A DNA stretch of 64,000 bases, from contig CBFHKO010000004.1 in the NCBI GenBank assembly GCA_965656445.1, positions 62,001 to 126,000 on the forward strand. Reading direction: 5' to 3'. The DNA is from JAHEJA01 sp965656445. GTDB lineage: Bacteria; Pseudomonadota; Alphaproteobacteria; Rhodobacterales; Rhodobacteraceae. A program made the position numbers and the translations under genes. The notes under the pieces were generated by a model that had not been told where the DNA came from, made no database searches, and saw nothing but the letters and a program-made list of their open reading frames with translations. Each line of letters opens with the position of its first letter. The first letter of the stretch is position 1. This document shows positions 8,263 to 17,314 of the stretch, one piece after another.

Positions 8263-8733
8263 TCACTCAACAGGTAGCGCCGTTGTTTTGAAAACGGTAC
8301 GAAGCGCAAAAGAAGACTGCATTCGCGTCACTCCGGGAAGTCGGGTCAGATATTGTCGGTGAATGCGGGCGAAGTCTTCTGTGTCTTCGGCGACGAGCTT
8401 AAGAATGTAATCTGCGGTCCCTGCCATCAAGTGGCATTCCAAAACATTTGGAATCCGCGCCACCGCTTTTTCAAAGGCTTCTAAGACTTCGTCCGCTTGT
8501 GCGGACAAAGTGATTTCCACAAAAATTGTCGCAGGCACCCCGATTTTGCGCGGATTTAAGAGGGCGACATAATCCCTGATAAAGCCATCTTTTTCTAAAC
8601 GTTGCACACGTCTATGGCACGCAGATGCAGAGAGATGAACATGATCAGCCAAGTCCGCATTAGACATGCGGCCGCTTTTCTGAAGAATAGACAAGATTCG
8701 ACGATCAATCGAATCCAAGGGAATATCACGCAC
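8263..8733 (-). CDS. Lrp/AsnC family transcriptional regulator
   Basis: About 156 residues, the standard Lrp/AsnC length. An N-terminal winged-helix domain (LDSIDRRILSILQKSGRMSNADLADHVHLSASACHRRVQRLEKDG, first 50 residues) is followed by the ligand-binding RAM domain (VECHLMAGTADYILKLVAED type). These proteins form octamers and regulate amino-acid genes. A GTG at 8733 with AGGA eight bases upstream is preferred; a TTG one codon earlier is also possible. It is divergent from the glutathione S-transferase remnant, so its original target may be partly lost; autoregulation is likely by family habit. The effector is not predictable. Confidence 0.9.
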   Translation of the reverse strand: MRDIPLDSIDRRILSILQKSGRMSNADLADHVHLSASACHRRVQRLEKDGFIRDYVALLNPRKIGVPATIFVEITLSAQADEVLEAFEKAVARIPNVLECHLMAGTADYILKLVAEDTEDFARIHRQYLTRLPGVTRMQSSFALRTVFKTTALPVE

Positions 8734-8789
8734 CAAATTGATCCTATTTCTGCAATTAGTCGAATGTTACACCCTTAAACGATCACTTT

Positions 8790-9050
8790 ATGCATAAAAC
8801 CACAAGAGACTTCTCAACAATATATGTGTCTATCCTAGCGATAGACGAACAGTTAGCCGATCGGGAATGGATAGCAGGTGATTTGTCGATTGCCGACTTC
8901 GCAATTGCCCCTTGGTTGGCAAGCATTGGACCAGGATATAACGCCCATGACGTGGTCGAATGGGACAGCTATTCAAACGTGCATGCTTATCTAGATCGGT
9001 TTACCTCTAGGCCAGCGGTTCAAAAGGCAATCAACATTCCACCACGTTAA
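8790..9050 (+). pseudogene. Remnant of a glutathione S-transferase gene (C-terminal domain only)
   Basis: The 86 codons encode only the end of a GST of the YfcG/YghU kind: LADREWIAGDLSIADFAIAPW matches the conserved start of the GST C-terminal helical domain, including the SIAD motif. A full GST is more than 200 residues; the whole thioredoxin-fold N-terminal domain that binds glutathione is missing and nothing like it lies upstream, where the Lrp promoter begins. The ATG has no clear ribosome site. I read this as a decayed gene left after a deletion, not a functional enzyme. Confidence 0.7.
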
Positions 9051-9086
9051 TGTAACGAAGCGCAGCGTTGCACCATGCGGCGCTGC

Positions 9087-9689
9087 TTAGGCGCTCCGGA
9101 GTGAACGCTGTCGCATGTTTTGCACAACGCGATAGATGCTCAGCGCAATTATGGGTGAGAACTGAATAAGGGCTGGGGCAAGTCCGCCCCAATCATCTAA
9201 AGCCGCCCAATGAAGAACAGTGAGACCAGCGGCAACATAGGTCAGGCGCTGCAAACGCTTCCACCGTTTTGGACCCATCTTGCGCAAAGCATAATCCATA
9301 GATGTGAGCGCCAAGGGGATAAAAATGAGGAATGCCACCCAGCCCGTCCAAATATAGAGCTCGCCTATTTGGGACATAACCCGATCCACAGATCCCCGAT
9401 CAATCACATAAAAGAGCGTGTGCAAAAGAGCATAGCCAAAGGCGGCCACACCAAAGTATCGGCGATTTCGGACCAACCAACGCGGACCTCGCCACCCTGG
9501 TAACAACATAACCAATGGCGTTGCCATCATTGCGATAATAGTAAACCGTGCCGCGAATTCACCTGTTGGGTGAAGCGCTTCATGGACGGCGCGCCCATCT
9601 TCGGCGGTAATCACACCAATCGATAGCCCAATGGCAGGGACTGACAAAAGCACCCAGAGATAATAAGGTGAGAGATATTTTTTAAACAT
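9087..9689 (-). CDS. msrQ: MsrQ-type heme-binding membrane subunit (YedZ; ferric-reductase-like domain)
   Basis: A 200-residue integral membrane protein with about six hydrophobic segments and His residues in membrane-facing positions (ALLHTLFYV, LTVLHWAAL). MsrQ is the heme subunit that passes quinol-derived electrons to periplasmic MsrP, which repairs methionine sulfoxide. The ATG at 9689 is chosen because GAGGAA sits at good spacing upstream and the product then begins like the family (MFKKYLSPYYLW); a longer frame begins at 9767 without support. No msrP lies next to it in this window, which is unusual for the pair. It follows pheT on the same strand after about 90 bases. Confidence 0.82.
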   Translation of the reverse strand: MFKKYLSPYYLWVLLSVPAIGLSIGVITAEDGRAVHEALHPTGEFAARFTIIAMMATPLVMLLPGWRGPRWLVRNRRYFGVAAFGYALLHTLFYVIDRGSVDRVMSQIGELYIWTGWVAFLIFIPLALTSMDYALRKMGPKRWKRLQRLTYVAAGLTVLHWAALDDWGGLAPALIQFSPIIALSIYRVVQNMRQRSLRSA

Positions 9690-9782
9690 GTTGAATTCCT
9701 CGAAGTCATTACCTTTAAAACGAAGAACCCCATCAATTCCGTCGAAATTATTAGAGAAAGGGGCCAAAAGACCCCTTACCCA

Positions 9783-12182
9783 TTATCCGCGCAATTCACC
9801 GCCTGTTGCCTTGACCACTTTTTCAACGATCTTGGCTGAAACCGCTTCGATGTCTTTGTCCTTGAGGGTCGCCTCTGTGGGTTGTAGCCGGACTGTCATC
9901 GCGATGGATTTCTTGCCCTCCCCCAAAGCGCCGCCGATAAACTCATCAAAGACATGCACATTTTCAATAAGCGCCTTATCTGCACCTGCCGCCGCATTGA
10001 TCAAAGTCAAAGCTTCGACATTTGTATCGACAACAAAGGCAAAATCACGATCCACCGCTTGCAAATCATTCAAGGCAAGCGCAGGACGCGTTGCGCTTGA
10101 TTTGCGTGGCATTGGGATCTCTTCAGGCCAGATGCTAAAGGCAACGGCTGGGCCTTTGACGTTCATCGCCTCTAGAACACGAGGATGCACTTCGCCAAAG
10201 ACGGCAAGCATCTTTTTCGGGCCAAGGCAAATCCGACCATGACGACCAGGATGCCACCAAGCAGCCCCATCGCGAAGCACTTGCACTTTGGCAGGAGCAC
10301 CCAATGCACCGAGGATTGCCTCAACATCGGCCTTGGCATCGAACAGGTCAACCGCGCGCGATGCCCCATGCACGTCCTTGGGGCCAGTACGTCCAACCAG
10401 TAGACCGCTCACTTGCAAGGCTTGCTCATTAGGTTCGCCACCATGGAACACGGGGCCAACTTCGAAAAGGGCCAAATCAGAAAACCCGCGCGCTTGGTTC
10501 CGCGCCGCCGCCTGCAACAAGCCCGCCAACAAATCAGGGCGCATATGGCTCATTTCACTTGAGATCGGGTTGGCGAGCATGGTTGCATCACTGCCCCCAC
10601 CAAACAGTTCGGCAGAAGCTTGATCAATAAAGCTATAGCTCACACATTCATTGTATCCCAAGGACGCCGCCGTACGCCGCGCTATTTGTTCGCGCTTTTG
10701 CATCGGGCTTAGGATTTGTTTTGGCACACCCGCCACAGCCCGTTTTAAAGGCTTGCCAACGAGTTTCGTGAGGGATGCAATGCGGGCAACCTCTTCGACT
10801 AAATCCGCCTCGCCTTGCACATCGGGGCGCCAGCTTGGCACATGGGCCATGTCGCCCTCTAGCGTAAATCCAAGACGCTCCAATGTGTCGCGCTGCTCTT
10901 GTGCAGGAATATCCATGCCGACCAAAGACTGCACCCGATCCGTATCTAGTTTATAGGCACGTGAATGATCTGGCATCGCGCCCGCAACAACCACTTCGGA
11001 CGCTTCACCACCGCACAGGTCAATGATCATGTGGGTTGCCGCATCTAGTCCAGTTGGCGTCCACTCGGGATCAATGCCGCGTTCAAACCGATACCGCGCG
11101 TCTGAATTGATCTTGAGTGCACGCCCTGTATAGGCGGTGCGGATCGGATCGAAAAACGCCGCTTCGACGAAAACATTCACTGTGTCATCTGAACACCCTG
11201 ACTCCATCCCCCCCATAACACCTGCAAGGCTCTCAACTCCATTCGCATCTGAAATTGCGGTCATGCCTTCGACAAGTGTGTATTCTTTTTCATCCAATGC
11301 GTGGAATGTTTCGCCGCCCACTGCGCGATGCACGCGCAACGCGTTACCCGCAACCTTGTCCGCATCAAACACGTGTAGGGGACGGTTATTGTCGTATGTG
11401 AAGTAGTTGGTGATATCAACCAATGTGGAAATCGGACGCAGGCCAATTGCCTTGAGCCGATCCTGAAGCCACTGTGGGCTTGGGCCATTTTTGACGCCTT
11501 TGATCACACGACCATAAAACACAGGGGCCTGATCCAACGTATCTGCGTCAATAGACACGGAAAGTGGGCAAGGGTGCGTTCCTTTGATGGGTGCAACCTC
11601 TTTCGTGATGAGCTGACCCAATCCACGTGCCGCCAAGTCGCGCGCAATGCCGCGCACGCCCAAGGCATCAGGGCGGTTCGGGGTAATCGCGATTTCGATC
11701 ACAGGATCCACTTTGGCAGGGTCATGTGCGCCCAACCAATCTGTAAAGCTTTGGCCAACGTCTCCAGAGGGCAGCTCAATTATTCCATTGTGTTCATCCG
11801 ACAGCTCCATTTCGCGCTCGGAACACATCATGCCATAGCTCTCGATGCCGCGAATTTTGCCAACGCCAATCGTTGTATCAATGCCCGGGACATAGACACC
11901 TGGTTTTGCCACAACAACGGTAATGCCTTCACGGGCATTGGGCGCGCCACAAATGATCTGTAGCTTGCCTTCGTCGGTTTCGACTTGGCACACGCGCAGT
12001 TTGTCTGCATCGGGGTGTTTTTCGGCATGGACAACCTTGCCAATGGTAAATTCACGCAAGCGTTCGGCGGGGTTTTCGATGCCCTCAACCTCTAGCCCTA
12101 GATCGCTTAGGGCGAATTCGATCTCATCCAATGTGGCATTGGTATCAAGGTGTTCTTTTAGCCATGAGAGCGTGAATTTCAT
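9783..12182 (-). CDS. pheT: Phenylalanyl-tRNA synthetase beta subunit
   Basis: The 799-residue beta chain of the (alpha-beta)2 enzyme that charges tRNA-Phe. Domains in order: N-terminal MKFTLSWLKEHL, the tRNA-binding OB-fold (EMAP-like; ADKLRVCQVET and ICGAPNAREG, about 45-150), the B3/B4 editing region, B5 domains, the catalytic-like core and a C-terminal ferredoxin-fold anticodon-binding domain (about 705-799). The ATG at 12182 overlaps the stop of the upstream amidotransferase gene as ATGA, so translation is probably coupled; AGGAAA precedes it. Unusually, pheS does not directly precede it. Confidence 0.97.
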   Translation of the reverse strand: MKFTLSWLKEHLDTNATLDEIEFALSDLGLEVEGIENPAERLREFTIGKVVHAEKHPDADKLRVCQVETDEGKLQIICGAPNAREGITVVVAKPGVYVPGIDTTIGVGKIRGIESYGMMCSEREMELSDEHNGIIELPSGDVGQSFTDWLGAHDPAKVDPVIEIAITPNRPDALGVRGIARDLAARGLGQLITKEVAPIKGTHPCPLSVSIDADTLDQAPVFYGRVIKGVKNGPSPQWLQDRLKAIGLRPISTLVDITNYFTYDNNRPLHVFDADKVAGNALRVHRAVGGETFHALDEKEYTLVEGMTAISDANGVESLAGVMGGMESGCSDDTVNVFVEAAFFDPIRTAYTGRALKINSDARYRFERGIDPEWTPTGLDAATHMIIDLCGGEASEVVVAGAMPDHSRAYKLDTDRVQSLVGMDIPAQEQRDTLERLGFTLEGDMAHVPSWRPDVQGEADLVEEVARIASLTKLVGKPLKRAVAGVPKQILSPMQKREQIARRTAASLGYNECVSYSFIDQASAELFGGGSDATMLANPISSEMSHMRPDLLAGLLQAAARNQARGFSDLALFEVGPVFHGGEPNEQALQVSGLLVGRTGPKDVHGASRAVDLFDAKADVEAILGALGAPAKVQVLRDGAAWWHPGRHGRICLGPKKMLAVFGEVHPRVLEAMNVKGPAVAFSIWPEEIPMPRKSSATRPALALNDLQAVDRDFAFVVDTNVEALTLINAAAGADKALIENVHVFDEFIGGALGEGKKSIAMTVRLQPTEATLKDKDIEAVSAKIVEKVVKATGGELRG

Positions 12183-12946
12183 GTTGTTTTCCTGTCTTTC
12201 ACATGGGCCAACCAATTGGCCAGTTCAAGGGTACGTGTGTCAAAGGCAAGCGTATCTGGAGTTGTCCCCAAACGCGCGGCAGCCTGTTCATTTGTTTCTG
12301 CGATATCCAGATCGGCAATCATATCGGTATGGTCTTGGAAGATGCCATCGCGATTGCGCATGTAATCGGCAATGCGCGTTGTGCTCAGCTCTGGGTGATA
12401 TTGCGTGCCCCAAACATCCACTCCACCCTGTTCATAAGCAAAGGCCTGAACGGGGCTATGATCATTCGTCGCGCTCAGCACCGCCCCAATAGGCAGGCGT
12501 TGTGTTTCATCGCGGTGGATGCAGGGCGTTTCCCACGTGGCGGCGCGTCCGACAAACATCGGATGCTCTGTGTCCGCGCGCGCGAGCTTTTGTGCAACGC
12601 CAACTTCGATCCCCTTGGGGGAGGCACCGACAACCCCGCCTAACACGACAGTGGCCAACTGCATTCCGTTACAGCTTCCCCAACTGGGGAGACCGTGTTG
12701 AAACACCAATTCCATTGCATCGCGCTGGGGCTTTGCCTCGGCCGCATCGGTGGACCATGCAACACCAGAACCCGTGAACACAACGCCATCGACGCCAGCC
12801 AAGTGATCCACGGATAAGGGATCAGTATAGGGGGCATGCTGCGCAATTGTTACTGTATGATCCAGACGCGCGAACGCCTCGACGAACCCCGCGGCCGCAG
12901 GGGGCATGTCTGGCGTATTGGCCTCTATGATCAAAAGATGGGTCAT
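12179..12946 (-). CDS. Type 1 (class I) glutamine amidotransferase-like protein
   Basis: A 255-residue GATase-1 domain protein similar to the free-standing GMP-synthase-like amidotransferases. The nucleophile is Cys92 in WGSCNGMQL and the His184-x-Glu186 pair sits in QYHPEL, so the triad is intact and glutamine hydrolysis is plausible. No synthetase domain is attached, and the ammonia acceptor or amide substrate is unknown. It is inserted between pheS and pheT and shares a 4-base stop/start overlap with pheT, so it must be expressed with the synthetase subunits. Some members of this group act as gamma-glutamyl hydrolases rather than amidotransferases. Confidence 0.85.
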   Translation of the reverse strand: MTHLLIIEANTPDMPPAAAGFVEAFARLDHTVTIAQHAPYTDPLSVDHLAGVDGVVFTGSGVAWSTDAAEAKPQRDAMELVFQHGLPSWGSCNGMQLATVVLGGVVGASPKGIEVGVAQKLARADTEHPMFVGRAATWETPCIHRDETQRLPIGAVLSATNDHSPVQAFAYEQGGVDVWGTQYHPELSTTRIADYMRNRDGIFQDHTDMIADLDIAETNEQAAARLGTTPDTLAFDTRTLELANWLAHVKDRKTT

Positions 12947-12972
12947 CTGTTTTGTGTCAACTGTGGCAAACC

Positions 12973-14046
12973 TTAACGGCTTAGACCCCCATGAAGGGTG
13001 GGCACATCAAGGGATTGGAACCCATAGTGGCGCAACCAACGTAGGTCACTATCAAAGAAAGCGCGCAAATCAGGGATGCCGTATTTTAGCATCGCAATGC
13101 GATCGATCCCCATGCCAAAGGCAAAGCCCTGCCATTCATTGGGGTCAATTCCACCAGCTGCCAGAACCTTGGGATGGACCATCCCTGATCCTAGGATTTC
13201 TAGCCAATCATCCCCTTCGCCTACTTTAAGCTGACCACCGGCCCAAGAACAGCGGATATCCACCTCGGCAGAGGGTTCAGTGAACGGGAAATGCGAGGCG
13301 CGGAAGCGTAGTTCGACATCGTCCACTTCGAAATAGGCCTTAACGAATTCTTCAAGAACCCATTTCAGATTAGCCATTGAAATGTCTTTATCAATCGCCA
13401 ATCCTTCGACCTGATGGAACATCGGTGTGTGGGTCTGGTCAAAATCGGCGCGATACACCCCACCCGGACAGATCACGCGAACTGGTGCGCCTGTTTTTTC
13501 CATCGTGCGAATTTGGACCGGCGACGTGTGCGTGCGCAACACATGCGGCGGACGATTGTCGTCCTCGGCACGATGCATATAAAACGTATCCATTTCCGCG
13601 CGTGCGGGGTGATGCGATGGAATGTTCAACGCGTCAAAATTATACCAATCGCTATCAATGCGCGGGCCTTCAGCAACAGCAAAGCCCATGTCCGCAAAAA
13701 TCGCGCTGACTTCTTCAGTCACCTGCGAAATCGGGTGAATGGTGCCTTGGCCCCGCCCGCGTGAGGGGAGGGTCACATCCAACCATTCCCCACGCAAACG
13801 TTCATCCAAAGCGGCATCTGCAAGCGCCGCTTTTTTCGCAGCTAAGGCCGAATTCAGTTCATCTTTAAGAGCGTTGAGCGCTGGACCCGCCACTTGGCGT
13901 TCTTCTGGGGTCATCTTCCCCAATTCACGCATTTTCAAGCTGACTTCGCCCTTTTTCCCAACAGCCGCCAAGCGCACCTCTTCCAAGGTTGCTTCATCTG
14001 CTGCGTTCGAAATCGCCTGAATATATTTTTCGCGCAAGTCGCTCAT
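12973..14046 (-). CDS. pheS: Phenylalanyl-tRNA synthetase alpha subunit
   Basis: The 357-residue catalytic alpha chain. An N-terminal coiled-coil (first 90 residues) precedes the class II core with VRVICPGGVYRAD, TPMFHQVEGLAID, the FRASHFPFTEPSAEVDI block, and GFAFGMGIDRIAMLKYGI at the end, all hallmarks of PheS. ATG 14046 is chosen over a 12-codon-longer frame because GGAGG lies at ideal distance and MSDLREKY matches homologs. The genes follow pheS, amidotransferase, pheT on the minus strand, an interrupted version of the usual pheST operon. Confidence 0.97.
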   Translation of the reverse strand: MSDLREKYIQAISNAADEATLEEVRLAAVGKKGEVSLKMRELGKMTPEERQVAGPALNALKDELNSALAAKKAALADAALDERLRGEWLDVTLPSRGRGQGTIHPISQVTEEVSAIFADMGFAVAEGPRIDSDWYNFDALNIPSHHPARAEMDTFYMHRAEDDNRPPHVLRTHTSPVQIRTMEKTGAPVRVICPGGVYRADFDQTHTPMFHQVEGLAIDKDISMANLKWVLEEFVKAYFEVDDVELRFRASHFPFTEPSAEVDIRCSWAGGQLKVGEGDDWLEILGSGMVHPKVLAAGGIDPNEWQGFAFGMGIDRIAMLKYGIPDLRAFFDSDLRWLRHYGFQSLDVPTLHGGLSR

Positions 14047-14132
14047 TCTCAGCCTCCAAAAAACTTTGCACTCTGTTAGCACATTTCACGTTGTGAACAA
14101 GGTGTGGAAGCCTGTGTTGTTTTGTCAAATCT

Positions 14133-14906
14133 CTAAAATATTGATGTTCTATTGCGAACTTTCAGAATTTTATCAGATCGCGTCACTTCACCATTCCGCG
14201 AGGTAATTGAAAAGGGCGCTTCTTTGATTTGTTTTTCAACAACGACGAGCGAGTCATAGAACTGAACCGAGTGGACTTGTTTCGCCGCTGCATGGAACGG
14301 GAAAATATCATCCTGATCCGTATACCAGCTGTGCATGTGATCAATGAGCGATTTACAGGTTTCTATAAAGCTTCCTTTGGCGCGATACCCTCCGCCAAAG
14401 CCGGGCCAATAGCTGGTATGGGTATCCTCAACGATATAGAGACCTTCATCCGCAAGATGGGGCCAAAGCGTGCGAAATGAAATTTTCTGCTGATCCATTT
14501 TATGGCCACCGTCATCAACAATGATGTCAAAGGGACCGTAATCCTTGGCAATACGTGCTAGAAATTCAGCATCTGTTTGATCGCCTATTTCAATCGTCAC
14601 GCCATCGATTTCCAAGGATTTACAATCGGGATCAATATCCAAGAATGTCACTTTGGAATTAGGGCCAAAGAAATCACGCCACATTCTGAGGGATCCGCCT
14701 TTGTAGACTCCAATTTCAAGAAAAGACACATCGCGGCCGCGCCATGGCTTGAGAATGCGATCATAGATGTCCAAATAATGGTCCATCTTCATCAACATAC
14801 GGTCGTCTGTTTTCTTAAGAAAATTTCTAAAATATTTCACCCGAGCATCCTCAAATTTACTGCTGGTAAGCTTATAGAGGCATTCAGGGCAATCAAGACT
14901 TTGCAC
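14133..14906 (-). CDS. Class I SAM-dependent methyltransferase, CmcI-like
   Basis: Up to 257 residues. A SAM-binding motif I is clear (FLEIGVYKGGS, 62-72), followed by the acidic end of beta-2 (FLDIDPDCK), IIVDDGGHKM and IVEDTHTSYWPG, the pattern of the cephalosporin-hydroxylase/CmcI-like methyltransferases often found in O-antigen and antibiotic loci. The acceptor is unknown. The start is uncertain: 14906 is a GTG without an obvious ribosome site, and the next ATG is at 14801. It sits between the rplT terminator and pheS, where infC-rpmI-rplT-pheST order would normally be uninterrupted. Confidence 0.78.
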   Translation of the reverse strand: MQSLDCPECLYKLTSSKFEDARVKYFRNFLKKTDDRMLMKMDHYLDIYDRILKPWRGRDVSFLEIGVYKGGSLRMWRDFFGPNSKVTFLDIDPDCKSLEIDGVTIEIGDQTDAEFLARIAKDYGPFDIIVDDGGHKMDQQKISFRTLWPHLADEGLYIVEDTHTSYWPGFGGGYRAKGSFIETCKSLIDHMHSWYTDQDDIFPFHAAAKQVHSVQFYDSLVVVEKQIKEAPFSITSRNGEVTRSDKILKVRNRTSIF

Positions 14907-14952
14907 TGGTTTGAGCGCAGAATTCTAGAACTTGAGTTTGATCTGCAACGCA

Positions 14953-14987
14953 ACAAAAAAGGCCACGCAACTGACTGCGTGGCCTTT
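14953..14987 (-). terminator. Rho-independent terminator after rplT
   Basis: GGCCACGCA (14961-14969) pairs with TGCGTGGCC (14976-14984) around six bases. On the minus strand it is followed by TTTTTT (14955-14960 complement). There is also a short T run on the plus strand, but no plus-strand gene would use it. Confidence 0.88.
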
Positions 14988-15007
14988 CTAATCAAATCAC
15001 TTGCGGT

Positions 15008-15370
15008 TTATGCAAGCGCTGCTTTTGCTTGTGCAACAATTGCGTTGAACGCGTCTGGTTCGTGAACAGCAAGATCAGCAAGGACTTTGCGGTCAACTTC
15101 GATACCAGCGAGGTTCAAACCATTGATAAAGCGGCTATATGTAAGCGCCTCATCATAGGCACGAACACCCGCATTGATACGCTGGATCCACAAAGAGCGG
15201 AAATTGCGCTTGCGATTGTGACGGTCGCGTGTTGCATATTGGTTTGCTTTATCAACAGCCTGTGCTGCAACTTTGAACGTATTCTTGCGACGTCCATAGT
15301 AACCTTTGGCTTGATCAACAATTTTCTTGTGACGGCGGTGGGTGACGACACCCCCTTTAACGCGTGACAT
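15008..15370 (-). CDS. rplT: 50S ribosomal protein L20
   Basis: A 120-residue basic protein beginning MSRVKGGVVTHRRHKKIVDQAKGYYGRRK, the L20 signature, with the YATRDRHNRKRNFRSLWIQRINAG core. L20 is needed for early 50S assembly and in many bacteria represses its own operon. It follows rpmI by 14 bases on the same strand and precedes a strong terminator. Confidence 0.98.
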   Translation of the reverse strand: MSRVKGGVVTHRRHKKIVDQAKGYYGRRKNTFKVAAQAVDKANQYATRDRHNRKRNFRSLWIQRINAGVRAYDEALTYSRFINGLNLAGIEVDRKVLADLAVHEPDAFNAIVAQAKAALA

Positions 15371-15384
15371 ATATCAAACCCTCC

Positions 15385-15585
15385 TTAGCGTGCGTATGGC
15401 ATCATGCCCTTGATGATACGTTCATCAGGGGTAGACAATGTTGTGGTGCCGCGTGCTGTGCGGATGAATTTGTTAGTACGCTTAATCATACCGTGGCTTT
15501 TGCCAGCTTGACCTGCTTTTACGCGGCCGCTTGCTGTCATCTTGAACCGCTTTTTGCAGCTCGATTTCGTCTTCATCTTAGGCAT
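15385..15585 (-). CDS. rpmI: 50S ribosomal protein L35
   Basis: A 66-residue basic protein with the L35 opening MPKMKTKSSCKKRFKMTASGRVK. AAGGAGA precedes the ATG at 15585. It is the first gene of the rpmI-rplT unit; infC is not next to it. A promoter-like sequence lies at 15666-15694. Confidence 0.97.
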   Translation of the reverse strand: MPKMKTKSSCKKRFKMTASGRVKAGQAGKSHGMIKRTNKFIRTARGTTTLSTPDERIIKGMMPYAR

Positions 15586-15753
15586 TTCCGTCTCCTTATA
15601 GGTTTAGGGTCGGTTAACGCGCGACTCGGCATGCCTTTTTGGCCGGTCCCGCAGACAGAGACTGCCGTATAATTGGGCAAGTCTGGTTTCGCAAGAGATA
15701 ATCGTGTCACGCGCTATAAATATAGGCCAGTCACATCGCGGTTAGGCAACGAA
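15586..15753 (-). promoter_or_regulatory. rpmI-rplT leader and candidate promoter
   Basis: On the minus strand TTGCGA (15689-15694) and TATACG (15666-15671) are 17 bases apart, giving a leader of roughly 70 bases before rpmI. The leader is GC-rich with several short inverted segments. L20 autoregulation would act here if it occurs in this organism; no recognisable L20 site was identified. Confidence 0.35.
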
Positions 15754-15787
15754 CGCCTTCGGCGAGAGTATTTTGGCAAATGTGAAG
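15754..15787 (+). repeat. Dispersed 3'-end repeat, copy 3
   Basis: CGCC-TTC-GGCG mini-hairpin (15754-15764), then AGAGTATTTTGGCAAATG and TGAAG. It touches the stop codon of the minus-strand pyk gene (15789-15791), but unlike other copies it is oriented opposite to the gene it follows. Confidence 0.65.
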
Positions 15788-15788
15788 C

Positions 15789-17234
15789 TTATTCAGGATC
15801 CATTGCGTAAATCATACGCTCATTACAGGGTGCCACACGAAGAATATTCGTGGTCCCTGGAATGTTAAATGGAACACCCGCCGTTATAACAACCTGATCA
15901 TCTTGAGTCGCGTAGCCCTCAGAAATAGCGGCGCGCACCGCACTGACAACGGCCTCTTTAAAGCGATCCTTTTCCCCAGAGATTACACAATTCGTGCCCC
16001 ACGTCAGAGCCAACCGACGCGCTGTACCTGTTTGGGACGTCATTGCAATAATTGGAACACGTGGGCGTTCACGTGCGGTCAACAAGGCCGTTGTCCCAGA
16101 TTGAGTATAGCAACAGATTGCTTTGATCTCAGTTGTTTCAGCAATCTCACGAGCCGCTGCGACGATACCATCCGCGATAGATTTACGATCAGCACTACGG
16201 GAGGCTTCGACAACTTCGGTGTAGGTCGGATCATTTTCAACTTCGATCGCAACATTGTTCATTGTTGTGACCGCTTCCACAGGGAAGGACCCTGCCGCAG
16301 ATTCAGCCGACAGCATGATCGCATCTGCGCCCTCATAAATGGCCGTTGCCACATCGGAAACTTCGGCCCGCGTCGGCATTGGGCTTTCGATCATGGATTC
16401 GAGCATTTGCGTGGCAACGATGACAGGCTTGGCAGCCGCACGACATTTGCGAACCAATTGCTTTTGAATAGGAGGAACATTTTGAACAGGTAGTTCGACA
16501 CCCAAATCACCGCGCGCCACCATGATACCATCTGAAACGGCCAAAATATCATCAAAGCTTGTCACGGCAGAGGGCTTTTCAATTTTTGACAAGATCGCAG
16601 CACGACCCCGTGTGAGTTCACGAGCTTCGAGTAAATCTTCTGGGCGCTGAACAAACGACAGCGCGAGCCAATCAACACCAAGCTCGCACACAAATTCCAA
16701 GTCCTTTTTGTCTTTGTCCGACAAAGCAGCAAGCGGCAAAACAACGTCGGGAACATTTACACCCTTGCGGTTCGAAATCGTGCCGCCATTGATCACTGTA
16801 CAATTCGCAAAATCTGCACCGCATTCATCCACATGAAGACGGATTTTTCCATCGTTCACCAAGAGGTGCGCGCCAGCCTCGAGAGCCGCAAAAATTTCAG
16901 GATGTGGGAGTTGAACACGCGACACATCCCCAGGAGTGCCGTCCAAGTCCATGCGAAATTGTGCGCCATTAGCCAATTCTTCGGCATCATTTGCAAACAC
17001 ACCAACCCGCAATTTTGGACCCTGCAAATCAGCGAGGATGGCAATCGGGCTGTTCAATTCTTTTTCAATGTCGCGGATGATTTTGTGGCGTTGTGCAATT
17101 TCAGAATGCTCACCGTGGCTCATGTTCAAACGAAAGACGTCTGCGCCCGCTTCGTGGAGCGCCTTGATCATGGCATAGTCACTTGAGGCTGGTCCCAAAG
17201 TGGCAACAATTTTTACATTACGGTGGCGTCTCAT
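15789..17234 (-). CDS. pyk: Pyruvate kinase
   Basis: Converts phosphoenolpyruvate and ADP to pyruvate and ATP at the end of glycolysis or the Entner-Doudoroff route. The 481-residue chain has the whole barrel: RRHRNVKIVATLGPASSDY at the N-terminus, FRLNMSHG, SKIEKPSAV with the catalytic Lys, MVARGDLGVE and IVATQMLESM, then the C-terminal allosteric domain (YTQSGTTALLTARERPRVPI). The ATG at 17234 has GAGGA six bases upstream. A TGTTAGCGTTAACA palindrome 81 bases upstream suggests control by a LacI-type carbon regulator (see separate entry). Confidence 0.97.
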   Translation of the reverse strand: MRRHRNVKIVATLGPASSDYAMIKALHEAGADVFRLNMSHGEHSEIAQRHKIIRDIEKELNSPIAILADLQGPKLRVGVFANDAEELANGAQFRMDLDGTPGDVSRVQLPHPEIFAALEAGAHLLVNDGKIRLHVDECGADFANCTVINGGTISNRKGVNVPDVVLPLAALSDKDKKDLEFVCELGVDWLALSFVQRPEDLLEARELTRGRAAILSKIEKPSAVTSFDDILAVSDGIMVARGDLGVELPVQNVPPIQKQLVRKCRAAAKPVIVATQMLESMIESPMPTRAEVSDVATAIYEGADAIMLSAESAAGSFPVEAVTTMNNVAIEVENDPTYTEVVEASRSADRKSIADGIVAAAREIAETTEIKAICCYTQSGTTALLTARERPRVPIIAMTSQTGTARRLALTWGTNCVISGEKDRFKEAVVSAVRAAISEGYATQDDQVVITAGVPFNIPGTTNILRVAPCNERMIYAMDPE

Positions 17235-17314
17235 ATCTTATCCTCTGGCATCTTGCGTCTCTGTTAGACCAACTTGCGAAAATGCAGTCTATTAAGCAGA
17301 CCATTTTCACCGAA

